Shown piece by piece: positions 1 through 8,118 of a stretch of 25,659 nt of DNA (the stretch's first letter is position 1; every line of letters begins with the position of its first letter). Position numbers and translations under genes: made by a program. Source of the stretch: JALYRV01 sp035512575 (lineage in GTDB: Bacteria; Acidobacteriota; Vicinamibacteria; Vicinamibacterales; SCN-69-37); the NCBI GenBank assembly GCA_035512575.1, contig DATKDT010000171.1, positions 1 through 25,659 of the forward strand, read 5' to 3'. Under the pieces are notes generated by a model, which saw only the letters and a list, made by a program, of their open reading frames with translations, was not told the DNA's origin and did no database searches.

Positions 1-156
1 GCGCCCCGCCACGGCGAGAAACACGAACGCGGCCGAGACGACCACCAGCGCGCCGCCCAGCAGCGTGAGCGCCCCGACGTCGAGCGCGTCCACGTACCGC
101 CGGATCGCCGGCGGCAGCCAGCGGCGGACGAACGTCAGACGCTTACGGGTGTCCAT
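1..156 (-). CDS. N-terminus of a membrane protein, cut by the window edge
   Basis: Read on the minus strand from an ATG at 156, an open frame of 52 codons runs off the left edge. It begins with a basic stretch (MDTRKRLTFVRRWLPP), then RRYVDALDVGALT, then a hydrophobic segment at about residues 27-50 that looks like a first transmembrane helix. A cytoplasmic basic N-terminus followed by a helix is what PAP2-type phosphatases and several other polytopic proteins show, but too little is present to assign a family. No clear ribosome binding site precedes the ATG. A TATAAT (174-179 on the minus strand) contributed by the neighbouring repeat lies 17 bases upstream of the start codon and could serve as a -10 box. 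The reading frame is probably real; its function is unknown. Confidence 0.55.
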   Translation of the reverse strand, partial: MDTRKRLTFVRRWLPPAIRRYVDALDVGALTLLGGALVVVSAAFVFLAVAGR

Positions 157-161
157 CCAAA

Positions 162-384
162 TGTAAATTGTAAATTATAAATAGCATTGTCTATCGGACC
201 ATTGGTCGCACTAAGGCGGCAGCAACGCGGCCATGCGTGCCGCGCTGTCCGCATGGACGAGTCGCAGTCGTCGCTCAGCGGTCGTGAACTCCCCGGCGCA
301 GTCTGCGCCATTGGTCGCACTGAAGCGGCAGCAATAGCTCGATAGACAATGCTATCTACAATTTACAATTTACAATTTACAATT
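162..384. repeat. Composite repeat: inverted 16-mers with AT-rich heptamer tails around a direct repeat
   Basis: A perfect 16-base inverted pair (181-196 and 340-355) flanks a GC-rich core of about 143 bp. Outside each 16-mer sits an AT-rich tail built from the heptamer ACAATTT or its complement: a short degenerate one at 162-180 and about four units at 357-384. Inside the core, a 27-base direct repeat occurs at 199-225 and 309-335 with two mismatches. The 16-mer is itself partly self-complementary (GATAG, six bases, CTATC). No convincing coding frame is present. The element fills the gap between the left-edge gene and the peptidase stop codon. It could be a small non-autonomous mobile element or a repeat-associated regulatory module. 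Confidence 0.7.
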
Positions 385-392
385 CGAGCGTT

Positions 393-3005
393 CTATCGCT
401 TGATCTCCCTCTCTCTATTGAGCTCCAGGATGTCGACGCTGTCGGCGGCCGATCCGAGCAGGTGGCGCGCGAAGTAGTCGGCGCGCACCCAGAACACGTA
501 GTCGCCGGCGTCGGCGAAGCCGTGGCGCTTGCCGGGCACGATCAGCATGTCGAAGCGCTTGTTCGCCTTGATCAGCGCGTCGACGAGCCGCAGCGTGTTG
601 GCCGGATGCACGTTGTTGTCGATGTCGCCGTGGATCAGCAGCAGCCGGCCCTTCAGGTTCTTCGCGATCTGCGAGTTCCGCGCGATGTCGTACTCGAACT
701 TGATCTTGCCGTCCTTGTCCTCGCTCTCCTTCACGCCGTGGTGCTTCTCGCTCCACCACCGGTTGTAGATGTTGTTCTCGTGGTTGCCGGCTGACGAGAC
801 GGCCACCTTGAAGAAGTCGGGATACACCAGCATGGCCGCCGTCGACATGAAGCCGCCGCCCGAATGTCCGTAGATGCCGACGCGGCCGGCGTCGACGAAC
901 GAATGCCGCCGCGCCAGCTGCTCGATGGCCGCCTTCTTGTCGGCAAGCCCGTAGTCGCGCAGGTTGCCGTAGCCGTAGTTGTGGTACCACTTCGACCGGC
1001 TCGGGTTGCCGCCGCGGTTGCCGACCTCGATCACGATGAAGCCGAGCTGCGCCAGCGCGACGTTCTGGCTGCGCGGCGAGAACGCCTTCGTCACGCTTTC
1101 GGTCTGCGGTCCCGGATACACGAACGCGATCACCGGATACTGCTTCGCCGGATCGAAGTCGAAGGGCTTGTACATCACCCCATACAGATCCGTGATGCCG
1201 TCGTCGGCCTTCACCTTGAACGGCTCGGGGAACTTGAATCCCGACTCGACGAGGGCCGAGACGTCCGCCTTCTCCAGGTCCATGACCTTCGTGCCGGCCG
1301 CGTCGAAGAGCGCCGCCTCGGGCGCGCGGTCGACGCGTGACGATGTGCTGACGTAGTACGCCGCCTTGTCGTTCATCGCGGCGTTGTGCGTGACCTCACC
1401 CTGCGTGAGCAGCTTGAGGTCGCCCGTGTCGACGTTCACGCGATAGAGGTGCTCGTAATACGGATCCTGGCCGGGCTCGCGGCCCGCCGCCGTGAAGTAG
1501 AGCGTCCGCGTCTTGTCGTCGAAGCCTTCGATGCCGGTGCACACGAACTCACCGCTCGTGATCTGCCGCTTCAGCGTGCCGTCGGCCGCATAGAGGTAGT
1601 AGTGGCCCCAGCCGTCGCGCTCGGACCAGTGGATCAGCTCCTTGCCGGCGTTGACCAGCCGGAGCGGCTGAATCTCGACGTAGGTGTTGGACCGCTCCTG
1701 GATGATCGGCTTCGACTCGCCGGTCGCCGTGTCGAGCTCGACGATGTCGATGCGCTTCAGGTCGCGGCTGGTGCGGGTGAAGTACAGCTTGCCGGCATCC
1801 GAGGCCACCCACTGCGGCTCGGTTTCCTCGCGGGCGCGGCGCTCGGACGTCATCGGCGCCGTCACGACGCTGAGCTGCTGGTCCACGAACGCCGCCGTCT
1901 TCGCCGGCGTCAGCTGGCGCGAGCCGATGTCGATGATGGCGAGCTCGGCCTGCGGCTGGTTCGCCTCGCCCGGCATGCCGTACTTGTAGGTTTCGAGCGT
2001 CGGCCGCGGGTTCGCCAGCGCGTTGATGACCCAGAGATCGCCCACCTTGCGCGCGTCGTTGCGCGACACCGCGAACTTCTTCGAGTCCTGCGACCAGTAG
2101 ACGGTGATGGCCGGCACGCGCGGCCCGATCTTCGTGTCGCGCTCGTCCTTCTTCCCGGGCCGGAAGCGCCGGCGATCCTCCTCGGTCCTGAGGTCGCGGG
2201 CGTAGCTGTAGTCCTCGAGGCCGTCGGTCGTCAGCTGCGTCTCGACCAGGGCCGGGTCGTCGGCCTCCTTCTGGGCCTTCGCGTACTCGGCGGCGTCCAT
2301 CATGTACAGGTTGTGGCCGCGCGCGAAGACGATTGTCTGCTTGTCGGGCGAAACGGCGGCCCACCGGGCCTTCTCCTTCTCCGGCTCGTAGTTCTGCAGC
2401 AGGACGACCTTTCCCGTGGCGAGGTCGTACTGCAGCCAGTGCTTCTTTGTCTCGGCCGGCCGCGCGCCCTGGCGCTCCTGCTGCTGGTCCTGCTGCTGCT
2501 CCTGCTGCTGTTCGCGCTCCTGCCGCAGCTGTTCCTCGGTCTTCACCTCCATCTTCATGTCGAGGACGCTGTCGGTCGAGACCGTGGCCTCCTTCGGCAA
2601 GTCGACGGCGAAGCGGATGACCGTGTCCTTGTCGAAGAACTTGATGGCGGAGATCGGCAGGTGCTGCGCGTCGTAGGGCGTGCGCAGGATCGTGGTCAGC
2701 TGCGCGGCCATCTTCGCGTTGTCCCAGAGCGGCACGCGCGTGCGTTTCACCGGGTCGACCATCCACCAGCGCTTGCCGGCGGGCGTCTCGAACTCGTACC
2801 AGAAGCGATCGGAATGCTCGAGCCACTGCGGGCTGACGCCGGTGCTGAACACCATCTTGCCGACCTTGGACGAGGCCCAGCGCGATGCCAGCTCGTAATT
2901 CGGCACCACGGCGGCCGGCGCCGCGGGCCCCTGCTGCGCGCGCGGCGCGGCGGCGGCGAACAACAGCACGAGGATCGTAAGGAGAAGACGGACCTGCAGC
3001 TTCAT
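393..3005 (-). CDS. Exported S9-family (DPP-IV / prolyl oligopeptidase type) serine peptidase
   Basis: 870-residue secreted peptidase predicted to remove dipeptides or cleave short peptides outside the cytoplasm. Residues 1-24 form a signal peptide (basic MKLQVR, hydrophobic core, Ala-rich end). Residues about 40-590 match the DPP-IV N-terminal beta-propeller style, and about 600-860 are the alpha/beta hydrolase domain. The catalytic triad is visible: Ser715 in GHSGGGF, Asp796 in HGDIDNNVHP and His828 in GKRHGF. A Gln/Glu-rich low-complexity run (about 162-179) interrupts the propeller and is unusual. The ATG at 3005 has an AGGAG nine bases upstream. The gene stands alone between tRNA-Pro and the composite repeat. 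Family assignment is secure; the substrate is not known. Confidence 0.93.
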   Translation of the reverse strand: MKLQVRLLLTILVLLFAAAAPRAQQGPAAPAAVVPNYELASRWASSKVGKMVFSTGVSPQWLEHSDRFWYEFETPAGKRWWMVDPVKRTRVPLWDNAKMAAQLTTILRTPYDAQHLPISAIKFFDKDTVIRFAVDLPKEATVSTDSVLDMKMEVKTEEQLRQEREQQQEQQQDQQQERQGARPAETKKHWLQYDLATGKVVLLQNYEPEKEKARWAAVSPDKQTIVFARGHNLYMMDAAEYAKAQKEADDPALVETQLTTDGLEDYSYARDLRTEEDRRRFRPGKKDERDTKIGPRVPAITVYWSQDSKKFAVSRNDARKVGDLWVINALANPRPTLETYKYGMPGEANQPQAELAIIDIGSRQLTPAKTAAFVDQQLSVVTAPMTSERRAREETEPQWVASDAGKLYFTRTSRDLKRIDIVELDTATGESKPIIQERSNTYVEIQPLRLVNAGKELIHWSERDGWGHYYLYAADGTLKRQITSGEFVCTGIEGFDDKTRTLYFTAAGREPGQDPYYEHLYRVNVDTGDLKLLTQGEVTHNAAMNDKAAYYVSTSSRVDRAPEAALFDAAGTKVMDLEKADVSALVESGFKFPEPFKVKADDGITDLYGVMYKPFDFDPAKQYPVIAFVYPGPQTESVTKAFSPRSQNVALAQLGFIVIEVGNRGGNPSRSKWYHNYGYGNLRDYGLADKKAAIEQLARRHSFVDAGRVGIYGHSGGGFMSTAAMLVYPDFFKVAVSSAGNHENNIYNRWWSEKHHGVKESEDKDGKIKFEYDIARNSQIAKNLKGRLLLIHGDIDNNVHPANTLRLVDALIKANKRFDMLIVPGKRHGFADAGDYVFWVRADYFARHLLGSAADSVDILELNREREIKR

Positions 3006-3047
3006 CGAAAGATACTCCTGTGGGAAGTGGAGGCGGAAAATATATCT

Positions 3048-3053
3048 TACAAT
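3048..3053 (+). promoter_or_regulatory. Possible -10 box for tRNA-Pro
   Basis: TACAAT ends seven bases before the first base of the tRNA, the right distance for a transcription start at the mature 5' end. No good -35 hexamer is visible 17 bases upstream. This is a weak call resting on position and on five of six consensus bases. Confidence 0.35.
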
Positions 3054-3060
3054 GGCCCGA

Positions 3061-3134
3061 CGGGGCGTAGCCTAACCTGGTAAGGCGCCTGCTTTGGGAG
3101 CAGGAGACTCTCGGTTCAAATCCGGGCGCCCCGA
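3061..3134 (+). tRNA. tRNA-Pro (anticodon TGG)
   Basis: A 74-base cloverleaf can be folded by eye. The acceptor stem CGGGGCG pairs perfectly with CGCCCCG. The D arm is GCC..GGC with a GG in the loop. The anticodon stem CCTGC/GCAGG encloses TTTGGGA with anticodon TGG, and the T arm CTCGG/CCGGG encloses TTCAAAT. The discriminator base is A and the CCA end is not encoded. TGG reads proline codons. The last 19 bases of the gene are also the antisense 3' end of the HD-GYP reading frame on the opposite strand. Confidence 0.96.
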
Positions 3135-4546
3135 TCTCCACTCGCAACGGGTGCGGTGCCGGGCGCGAGCAGGCGGCTGATGACCGCCTTCAGCGTGGCG
3201 GGCGCCGTGGGCTTGTCGAGGATGGCGTCGGCCCGCGTCGACGCGCGCGTGTCGTCGGCAATGGCGGCGCCGGTCAGCAGCACGACCGGCACGTGCGCCG
3301 TGCGCGGATTCGTCTTGATCTGATCGCAGACCTGCAGGCCGTTGGGACCGGGGATCGACACGTCGAGCACCACGAGATCCGGCAGCTGCCCATCGAGCGC
3401 GGCCAGCGCCTCGCGCCCGTTGCGCGCCGTCGTCACGCAATAGCCGTCGCGCTCGAGCCAGCGCTTGATCAGCCGCAGGTTCCCTTCGGTGTCATCCACC
3501 ACCAGGAGCGTCACCGGATCCGTTTCGCAGCTGGCGTCGGCCGCCGTGATCTTCCCTTCGCGCACCAGCTTCAGGAACACGTCCACGATGTCGGGATCGA
3601 GATGCGATCCGGCAAGCGACTCCACGTGCCGCGTGACCTCCGTCACGCTCCAGGCCTTGCGGTACGGGCGCGCATGCACCAGGGCGTCCCAGACGTCGGC
3701 CACGGCGAAGATGCGCGCGGCGAGCGGAATGGCCTCGCCGGCCAGGCCGTGCGGATAGCCGGTGCCGTCCCACCGCTCGTGATGGTAGGCGGGAATGTCG
3801 AGCGCCGGCGTGAGGTACTCGATTGGCGACAGCAGCTCCACCGCGTGGGCGGGATGCTGGCGCAGGATCTTCCACTCGTCTTCGTTGAGCGAGCCCGGCT
3901 TCAGCAGGATGCCGTCGGGCACCGCCATCTTCCCGATGTCGTGCAGCAGCGCCCCGCGGTGAATGTGCACGCGCGCCTCGTCGGGCACGCCGAGCGCCAG
4001 CGCCACCTGATCGGTGATCGAGGCGACGCGCCGGCTGTGCCCTTCCGTCTCCGAATCGCGGAGCTCCAGCGCGCGCGCCCATCCTTCCAGCGTGGCGTCG
4101 TACGCGAGCGCGAGCTCCAGTGCCGCGCGCTGTTCCCGCTCGCGGCCCTCGGCTTCGAGACGGCGCCGCGATCGGCGCTCCTCGGCCTGCCGCAACTCAC
4201 GTTCGATCACCGGCACGAGCCGGGCGAGACGGCCCTTCGTCAGATAGTCCGACGCGCCCGCCTTCATGGCGTCGATCGCGGTCTCTTCCGAAATGGTGCC
4301 CGACACGATGATGAAGGGAACGTCGGCATCCATGGCGCGGACGATGGAGAGCGCGCGGGCCGAGTCGATGTGCGGCCCGGAATGGTCGGCCAGCACGAGG
4401 TCCCAGGCGGATTCCCTCAGCGCATCCTGGAGGTGACCCACCTCATCCACACGGTGACTCGTGAACTGGAGTCCCGCGCGCTTCAGTTCGCGCGAGAGCA
4501 GCTCCGCGTCATCCGGCGAGTCTTCGATGAGGAGGATCTTCAGCAC
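3116..4546 (-). CDS. REC-HD-GYP-REC response regulator (probable c-di-GMP phosphodiesterase)
   Basis: 476 residues in three parts. The N-terminal receiver (1-120) has phospho-acceptor Asp54 and conserved Lys104. A coiled stretch (115-150) links to an HD-GYP domain (150-335). The second receiver (345-460) has Asp395 and Lys445. The HD-GYP domain shows the HD pair at 202-203 in LLHDIGK and HHERWDGTGYP at 255-265, with the downstream ADVWDAL metal-site motif, so it looks catalytically complete for hydrolysing cyclic di-GMP. Two receivers around one output domain suggest integration of two phosphorelay inputs. The start codon is GTG at 4546, with only a weak ribosome site. The gene lies 34 bases behind the small receiver gene and probably shares its transcript. 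Its stop codon lies inside tRNA-Pro on the other strand. Confidence 0.9.
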   Translation of the reverse strand: MLKILLIEDSPDDAELLSRELKRAGLQFTSHRVDEVGHLQDALRESAWDLVLADHSGPHIDSARALSIVRAMDADVPFIIVSGTISEETAIDAMKAGASDYLTKGRLARLVPVIERELRQAEERRSRRRLEAEGREREQRAALELALAYDATLEGWARALELRDSETEGHSRRVASITDQVALALGVPDEARVHIHRGALLHDIGKMAVPDGILLKPGSLNEDEWKILRQHPAHAVELLSPIEYLTPALDIPAYHHERWDGTGYPHGLAGEAIPLAARIFAVADVWDALVHARPYRKAWSVTEVTRHVESLAGSHLDPDIVDVFLKLVREGKITAADASCETDPVTLLVVDDTEGNLRLIKRWLERDGYCVTTARNGREALAALDGQLPDLVVLDVSIPGPNGLQVCDQIKTNPRTAHVPVVLLTGAAIADDTRASTRADAILDKPTAPATLKAVISRLLAPGTAPVASGDRGARI

Positions 4547-4580
4547 AGCTCAGCAACATGCAGGGGGCGTTCCATGCGTG

Positions 4581-5024
4581 TCAGATGGCCGGTGGCGGCT
4601 CATTAAGTACCAACCAATAAAGGCCGAGCTGGCGGATCGACTCGACGAACTGCTCGAAATCGACCGGCTTCTGGATGTACGAGTTGGCACCGAGGGAATA
4701 TCCCTCCAGCCGGTCGCGATCCTCCCGCGACGAGGTCAGGATGACGATGGGGGTCAGGCGCGTGGCGGGATTGGCCCTGACCCGCCGCAGAACCTCGAGG
4801 CCGTCGACCCTCGGCAGCTTCAAATCCAGCAGCACGACCGCCGGCCGTTCGGCCAGATTCCGTCCCGCGTGGTCTCCCTCGCCGAACAGCCAGTCGAGCG
4901 CTTCCTGCCCGTCGCGGACGCACACGATCGGATTGCGAATCTTGTTGCGCCCGAACGCGCGCAGCGTCAGCGCCTCATCGTCCTGGTTGTCTTCAACGAG
5001 CAGGATGGTGCCATCACCCGACAT
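4581..5024 (-). CDS. Stand-alone receiver protein (Rcp1-type response regulator)
   Basis: 147 residues, a single receiver domain with acidic pair Glu11-Asp12, phospho-acceptor Asp67 (VVLLDLKLP), Thr97 and Lys119 (IQKP). There is no output domain. The spacing and the DLKLPRVDG pattern resemble the single-domain regulators that partner phytochrome-like kinases (Rcp1 group). The ATG at 5024 overlaps the end of the upstream kinase by 11 bases and has GAGGAG about ten bases before it, which indicates translational coupling and a cognate pair. It is likely phosphorylated by that kinase and may pass phosphate on or act by protein contact. Confidence 0.92.
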   Translation of the reverse strand: MSGDGTILLVEDNQDDEALTLRAFGRNKIRNPIVCVRDGQEALDWLFGEGDHAGRNLAERPAVVLLDLKLPRVDGLEVLRRVRANPATRLTPIVILTSSREDRDRLEGYSLGANSYIQKPVDFEQFVESIRQLGLYWLVLNEPPPAI

Positions 5025-6180
5025 CCGTCATCTCCTCTCCCGACGGCGTCCTATCCTGGACGCCGAGCGTGAACCGGAACCGCGCGCCGCCGCCCGGCGT
5101 GGACTCGCCGCTCACGGTGCCGCCGTGCCGGTGCACGATCCGCTGGACCGTCGCCAGGCCGATGCCGGTGCCGGCGAAATCGGTCTCGCTGTGCAGGCGC
5201 TGGAACACGCCGAACAGCTTCGCCGCGCGCGCCATGTCGAAGCCGGCGCCGTTGTCGTCGACCACGTACGTGCGCTCGAGGGCGGCGGCGTCCTCGTAGA
5301 GCCGGATGCGCGCGTGCGGCGTGCGCGCGGTGAACTTGAAGGCGTTCCCCAGCAGGTTCTCGAGCACGATCCGCATGAGCGCCTCGTCGGCGTTGACGAC
5401 GAGCGACTCGGGGATCTGCCACTGCACGGTCCGATCCGTTTCGCTGCCGTCGAGGTGCCCGGCGATGCTCCGCGCGATCGGCGCCAGGTCGATGGGCGTC
5501 CGGTGCATGGAGACCCGTGTGACGCGCGAGAGCTGCAGCAGGTCGTCGATGAGCTCGCCCATCCGGCCCGCGCCGGCGCGGATGCGATCCAGATAGCGCC
5601 GCTCTTCGGGGCTGAGGCGGTCGCGCGCTTCCTCGTCGAGCGCCTGCGCGAAGCCGGCAATCGCGCGCAGCGGCGCGCGCAGGTCGTGCGACACGGAATA
5701 GCTGAACGCCTCGAGCTCGGTGTTGAGCGATTCGAGCTCGCCGACGATGTCGCGCAGCTCGCGGTCCTTGACCGCGAGCCAGCGCGCGGCCCGGCGCAGC
5801 GCGGCATCGAGCCGGCCGATCTCGTCCTGTCCGCTCGCCAGGCGCGCCGCCGGCAGCGGCCGTCCCGCGGCAAGCTCGCTCGCCACGGTCTCGAGCTCCT
5901 TGACGCGCGCGACGACGCCCGAGAAGAAGAGCCAGGCGGCGGCCATGCCGCCGACCACGCCGACCGACAGGCCCGCCACGAGGACGCCGGTGTGCCGGCG
6001 GTGCGCCTCGCGCAGCTCCGCGCCGGCGAGCCGGTCTTCCTTCCGATCGAGCGCGATGTTCGAGGCGATGACCGCGAAGAGCGCGAGCGTGGGAACGGCA
6101 ATGACGAGGCTGCCCTTGCCCCGGAGCGACTCGTTGCGCCACCAGTGGCCGAAGATCGACTCGCGCCGGGACAATTTCAT
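5014..6180 (-). CDS. Membrane sensor histidine kinase
   Basis: 388 residues from the chosen ATG. Two transmembrane segments (about 24-44 and 65-87) bracket only about 20 residues, so there is almost no extracytoplasmic sensor. A HAMP-like linker (88-140) and coiled coil follow. The HisKA box has His165 in YSVSHDLRAPLRAI, and the ATPase domain has NAFKF, DDNGAGFD and GTGIGLATV. The SHDLRAPL box is the version found in kinases paired with single-receiver partners, which fits the overlapping downstream gene. The start is uncertain: an ATG at 6201 and a TTG at 6222 are also in frame, and the TTG overlaps the metB stop by four bases. All possibilities place the gene directly behind metB on the same strand. 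Confidence 0.9.
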   Translation of the reverse strand: MKLSRRESIFGHWWRNESLRGKGSLVIAVPTLALFAVIASNIALDRKEDRLAGAELREAHRRHTGVLVAGLSVGVVGGMAAAWLFFSGVVARVKELETVASELAAGRPLPAARLASGQDEIGRLDAALRRAARWLAVKDRELRDIVGELESLNTELEAFSYSVSHDLRAPLRAIAGFAQALDEEARDRLSPEERRYLDRIRAGAGRMGELIDDLLQLSRVTRVSMHRTPIDLAPIARSIAGHLDGSETDRTVQWQIPESLVVNADEALMRIVLENLLGNAFKFTARTPHARIRLYEDAAALERTYVVDDNGAGFDMARAAKLFGVFQRLHSETDFAGTGIGLATVQRIVHRHGGTVSGESTPGGGARFRFTLGVQDRTPSGEEMTDVG

Positions 6181-6218
6181 GACGGGCAGGCAGAATAACA
6201 TCGCCCGCCAGCGCGCCC

Positions 6219-7391
6219 TCAACGAAAGGCGAAGCTGGGCCGTGCCGCCAGCACGTTCAGTCCTTCCGTGATGTCCTCGATGAGGTCGTCCGGATGCTCG
6301 CAGCCCGGCGAGAGGCGCACGAGGGTGTCGGCCAGTCCGAGCCGCGCGCGCTCAGCCGCCGGAATCGAGGCGTGCGTCATGCGGGCCGGATGGCAGATCA
6401 ACGCCTTGACGCCGCCGAGGCTCTCGCCAAGCGCGAAGAACCGCCGCTCCGACACGAACGTCACGACATCGTCCACCGTCCCGTCGAGCTCGCAGGACAC
6501 GATGCCGCCGAAGCCCGTCATCTGGCGGCGGGCGATCTCATGGCCCGGATGGGACGCGAGCCCGGGATAGTAGACGCGGCGGACGGCGGGATGCGCGGTG
6601 AGCAGCGCGGCCAGCGCGGCGGCGTTCTGCGCGTGGCGCTCCATCCGCAGCTCGAGCGTCTTGAGACCGCGGAGCGTGAGCCAGCAGTCGAGCGGCGCGG
6701 GCACGGCGCCGGTGGCGTTCTGCAGAAACTTGACCGGCTCGAACACGGCGGCATCGCGCGCGAGCACGGCACCCTGGATCAGATCCGAGTGGCCCGCCAG
6801 ATACTTCGTCACGCTGTGTACCACCAGATCGGCGCCGAGCTCGAACGGCCGCTGGAAGCAGGGCGTCGCGAACGTGTTGTCGACGACCACGAGCGCCCCC
6901 TTGCCGTGCGCCTCCGCCGCAATCGACGCGATGTCGGCGACGAGCAGGCGCGGATTGGTCGGCGACTCGATCCACACGAGCCGCGTGCGCGCGGTGATCG
7001 CGTCGCGCACGGCCTGCGCATCCGCCAGGTCGGTGGGTTTGACGAGGCAGCCGAGCGGCTTGAAGACCGTGTTCAGCAGCCGGTACGTGCCGCCGTACAC
7101 ATCGAGCGGCACGACGATCTCGTCGCCGGGACGGAGATACGCCTGCAGGATGGCGTTCTCGGCGGCAAGGCCCGACGCGAACGCGGCGCAGTGCCGCACG
7201 CCCTCGAGTTCCGCGAGCACGTCTTCGAGCCGCTTGCGCGTCGGGTTGTTCGTGCGCGAGTAGTCGAAGCCGCGGTGCACCGCGGGCGCCTCCTGCTCGT
7301 AGGTCGACGTCTGAAAGATCGGCGCGACGAGGGCGCCGGTCTCAGGCTCCGACGGCTGCGCGGCGTGAATGGTCTTCGTGGCAAAACGCAT
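6219..7391 (-). CDS. metB: Cystathionine gamma-synthase (Cys/Met metabolism PLP enzyme)
   Basis: 390 residues, the usual length of the family. It would join an activated homoserine ester with cysteine to form cystathionine in methionine synthesis. The PLP lysine is Lys196 in SVTKYLAGHSD, with the cofactor Asp171 in VDNTFATP and the ring-stacking Tyr in DVYGGTYR (99-104). The start at 7391 has GGAG eight bases upstream, and the N-terminus MRFATKTIHAAQ matches the family. It overlaps the 3' end of ask by 50 bases, so the two are co-transcribed. It could also act as a cystathionine lyase or homocysteine synthase, because these enzymes are hard to separate by sequence. Membership of a SAM-riboswitch operon with hom and ask favours the synthase. 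Confidence 0.88.
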   Translation of the reverse strand: MRFATKTIHAAQPSEPETGALVAPIFQTSTYEQEAPAVHRGFDYSRTNNPTRKRLEDVLAELEGVRHCAAFASGLAAENAILQAYLRPGDEIVVPLDVYGGTYRLLNTVFKPLGCLVKPTDLADAQAVRDAITARTRLVWIESPTNPRLLVADIASIAAEAHGKGALVVVDNTFATPCFQRPFELGADLVVHSVTKYLAGHSDLIQGAVLARDAAVFEPVKFLQNATGAVPAPLDCWLTLRGLKTLELRMERHAQNAAALAALLTAHPAVRRVYYPGLASHPGHEIARRQMTGFGGIVSCELDGTVDDVVTFVSERRFFALGESLGGVKALICHPARMTHASIPAAERARLGLADTLVRLSPGCEHPDDLIEDITEGLNVLAARPSFAFR

Positions 7392-8118
7392 GATGGGCTC
7401 CAGTGGTGGACACCACGGTGCGCGGATCGTCCGCGCGCGTGGTCGTGATGAGCAGGCGCACGCCGTGCGCCTCGGCGGCATGAAGCGCAGCCGGCTGCAC
7501 GAGCGCGCAGCCGGCCGCGGCCATGCCAAGGGCCGTGTCGAAGTCGAGATGCGGAAGGTGGCGCGCGTCGGCGTGCGCGGCCGGATCGGCGGTGAAATAG
7601 CCTGGGACGTCCTTGATCAGCTCGCAGTGGCCGGCGCCGAGCGCCGCCGCCAGCGTGACGGCCGTGAGATCGGACGCTCCGCGCCCCAGCGAGACGATCG
7701 CGCCCCGATCCGTCGCGCCGAGGAAGCCGGGCACCACGACGACGGCATGGCTCTCGAGCGCGCGGGTCAGCTCGCCGGCACGCGCCGCCAGCGCGCCGCC
7801 GGCGCGATGCAGCCCGGTCTCGTGCACGTTCAGCGCGCAGGCCGGCACGCCGCGCGACTGGAGGTGCAGCGCCAGCAGCGCCGCGGACCGCAGCTCGCCT
7901 GTGGCCCACAGCAGATCGAGCGCGCGCGGATCGGGCGAGGCGCTGATGGCCTCGGCCTCGGCCTGCAGCCGGTCGGTTTCGCCCTGCTCTGCCGACACCA
8001 CGACGAGCAATGGCGGCCCGAACACGCGGCCGGAGAGCCAGCGCGCGGCGCGCGCGTACGCCCGGCGTCCCGTCAGCACCGACCCGCCCAGCTTGATGAC
8101 GATGGGGGCTTCAGCCAT
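7342..8118 (-). CDS. Aspartokinase, catalytic domain only
   Basis: 258 residues of the amino-acid kinase fold: phosphate-binding KLGGSV (9-14), GRGASDLTA (146-154) and KDVPGYFTADP (169-179), the last two being typical of aspartokinases. The protein ends where ordinary aspartokinases would begin their two regulatory ACT domains, so feedback control by lysine or threonine is probably lost. Control may rest on the upstream SAM riboswitch. The ATG at 8118 lies inside the last eight bases of hom, which fixes the start and implies coupling. The 3' end runs 50 bases into metB. Another kinase of the same superfamily is possible, but its place between hom and metB supports aspartate as substrate. Confidence 0.82.
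   Translation of the reverse strand: MAEAPIVIKLGGSVLTGRRAYARAARWLSGRVFGPPLLVVVSAEQGETDRLQAEAEAISASPDPRALDLLWATGELRSAALLALHLQSRGVPACALNVHETGLHRAGGALAARAGELTRALESHAVVVVPGFLGATDRGAIVSLGRGASDLTAVTLAAALGAGHCELIKDVPGYFTADPAAHADARHLPHLDFDTALGMAAAGCALVQPAALHAAEAHGVRLLITTTRADDPRTVVSTTGAHHAFCHEDHSRRAAVGA

Noticed and set aside
1386..3083. 565-codon open frame on the plus strand
   Set aside because: Antisense to the S9 peptidase and with Leu/Arg runs only; it would also run into the tRNA.
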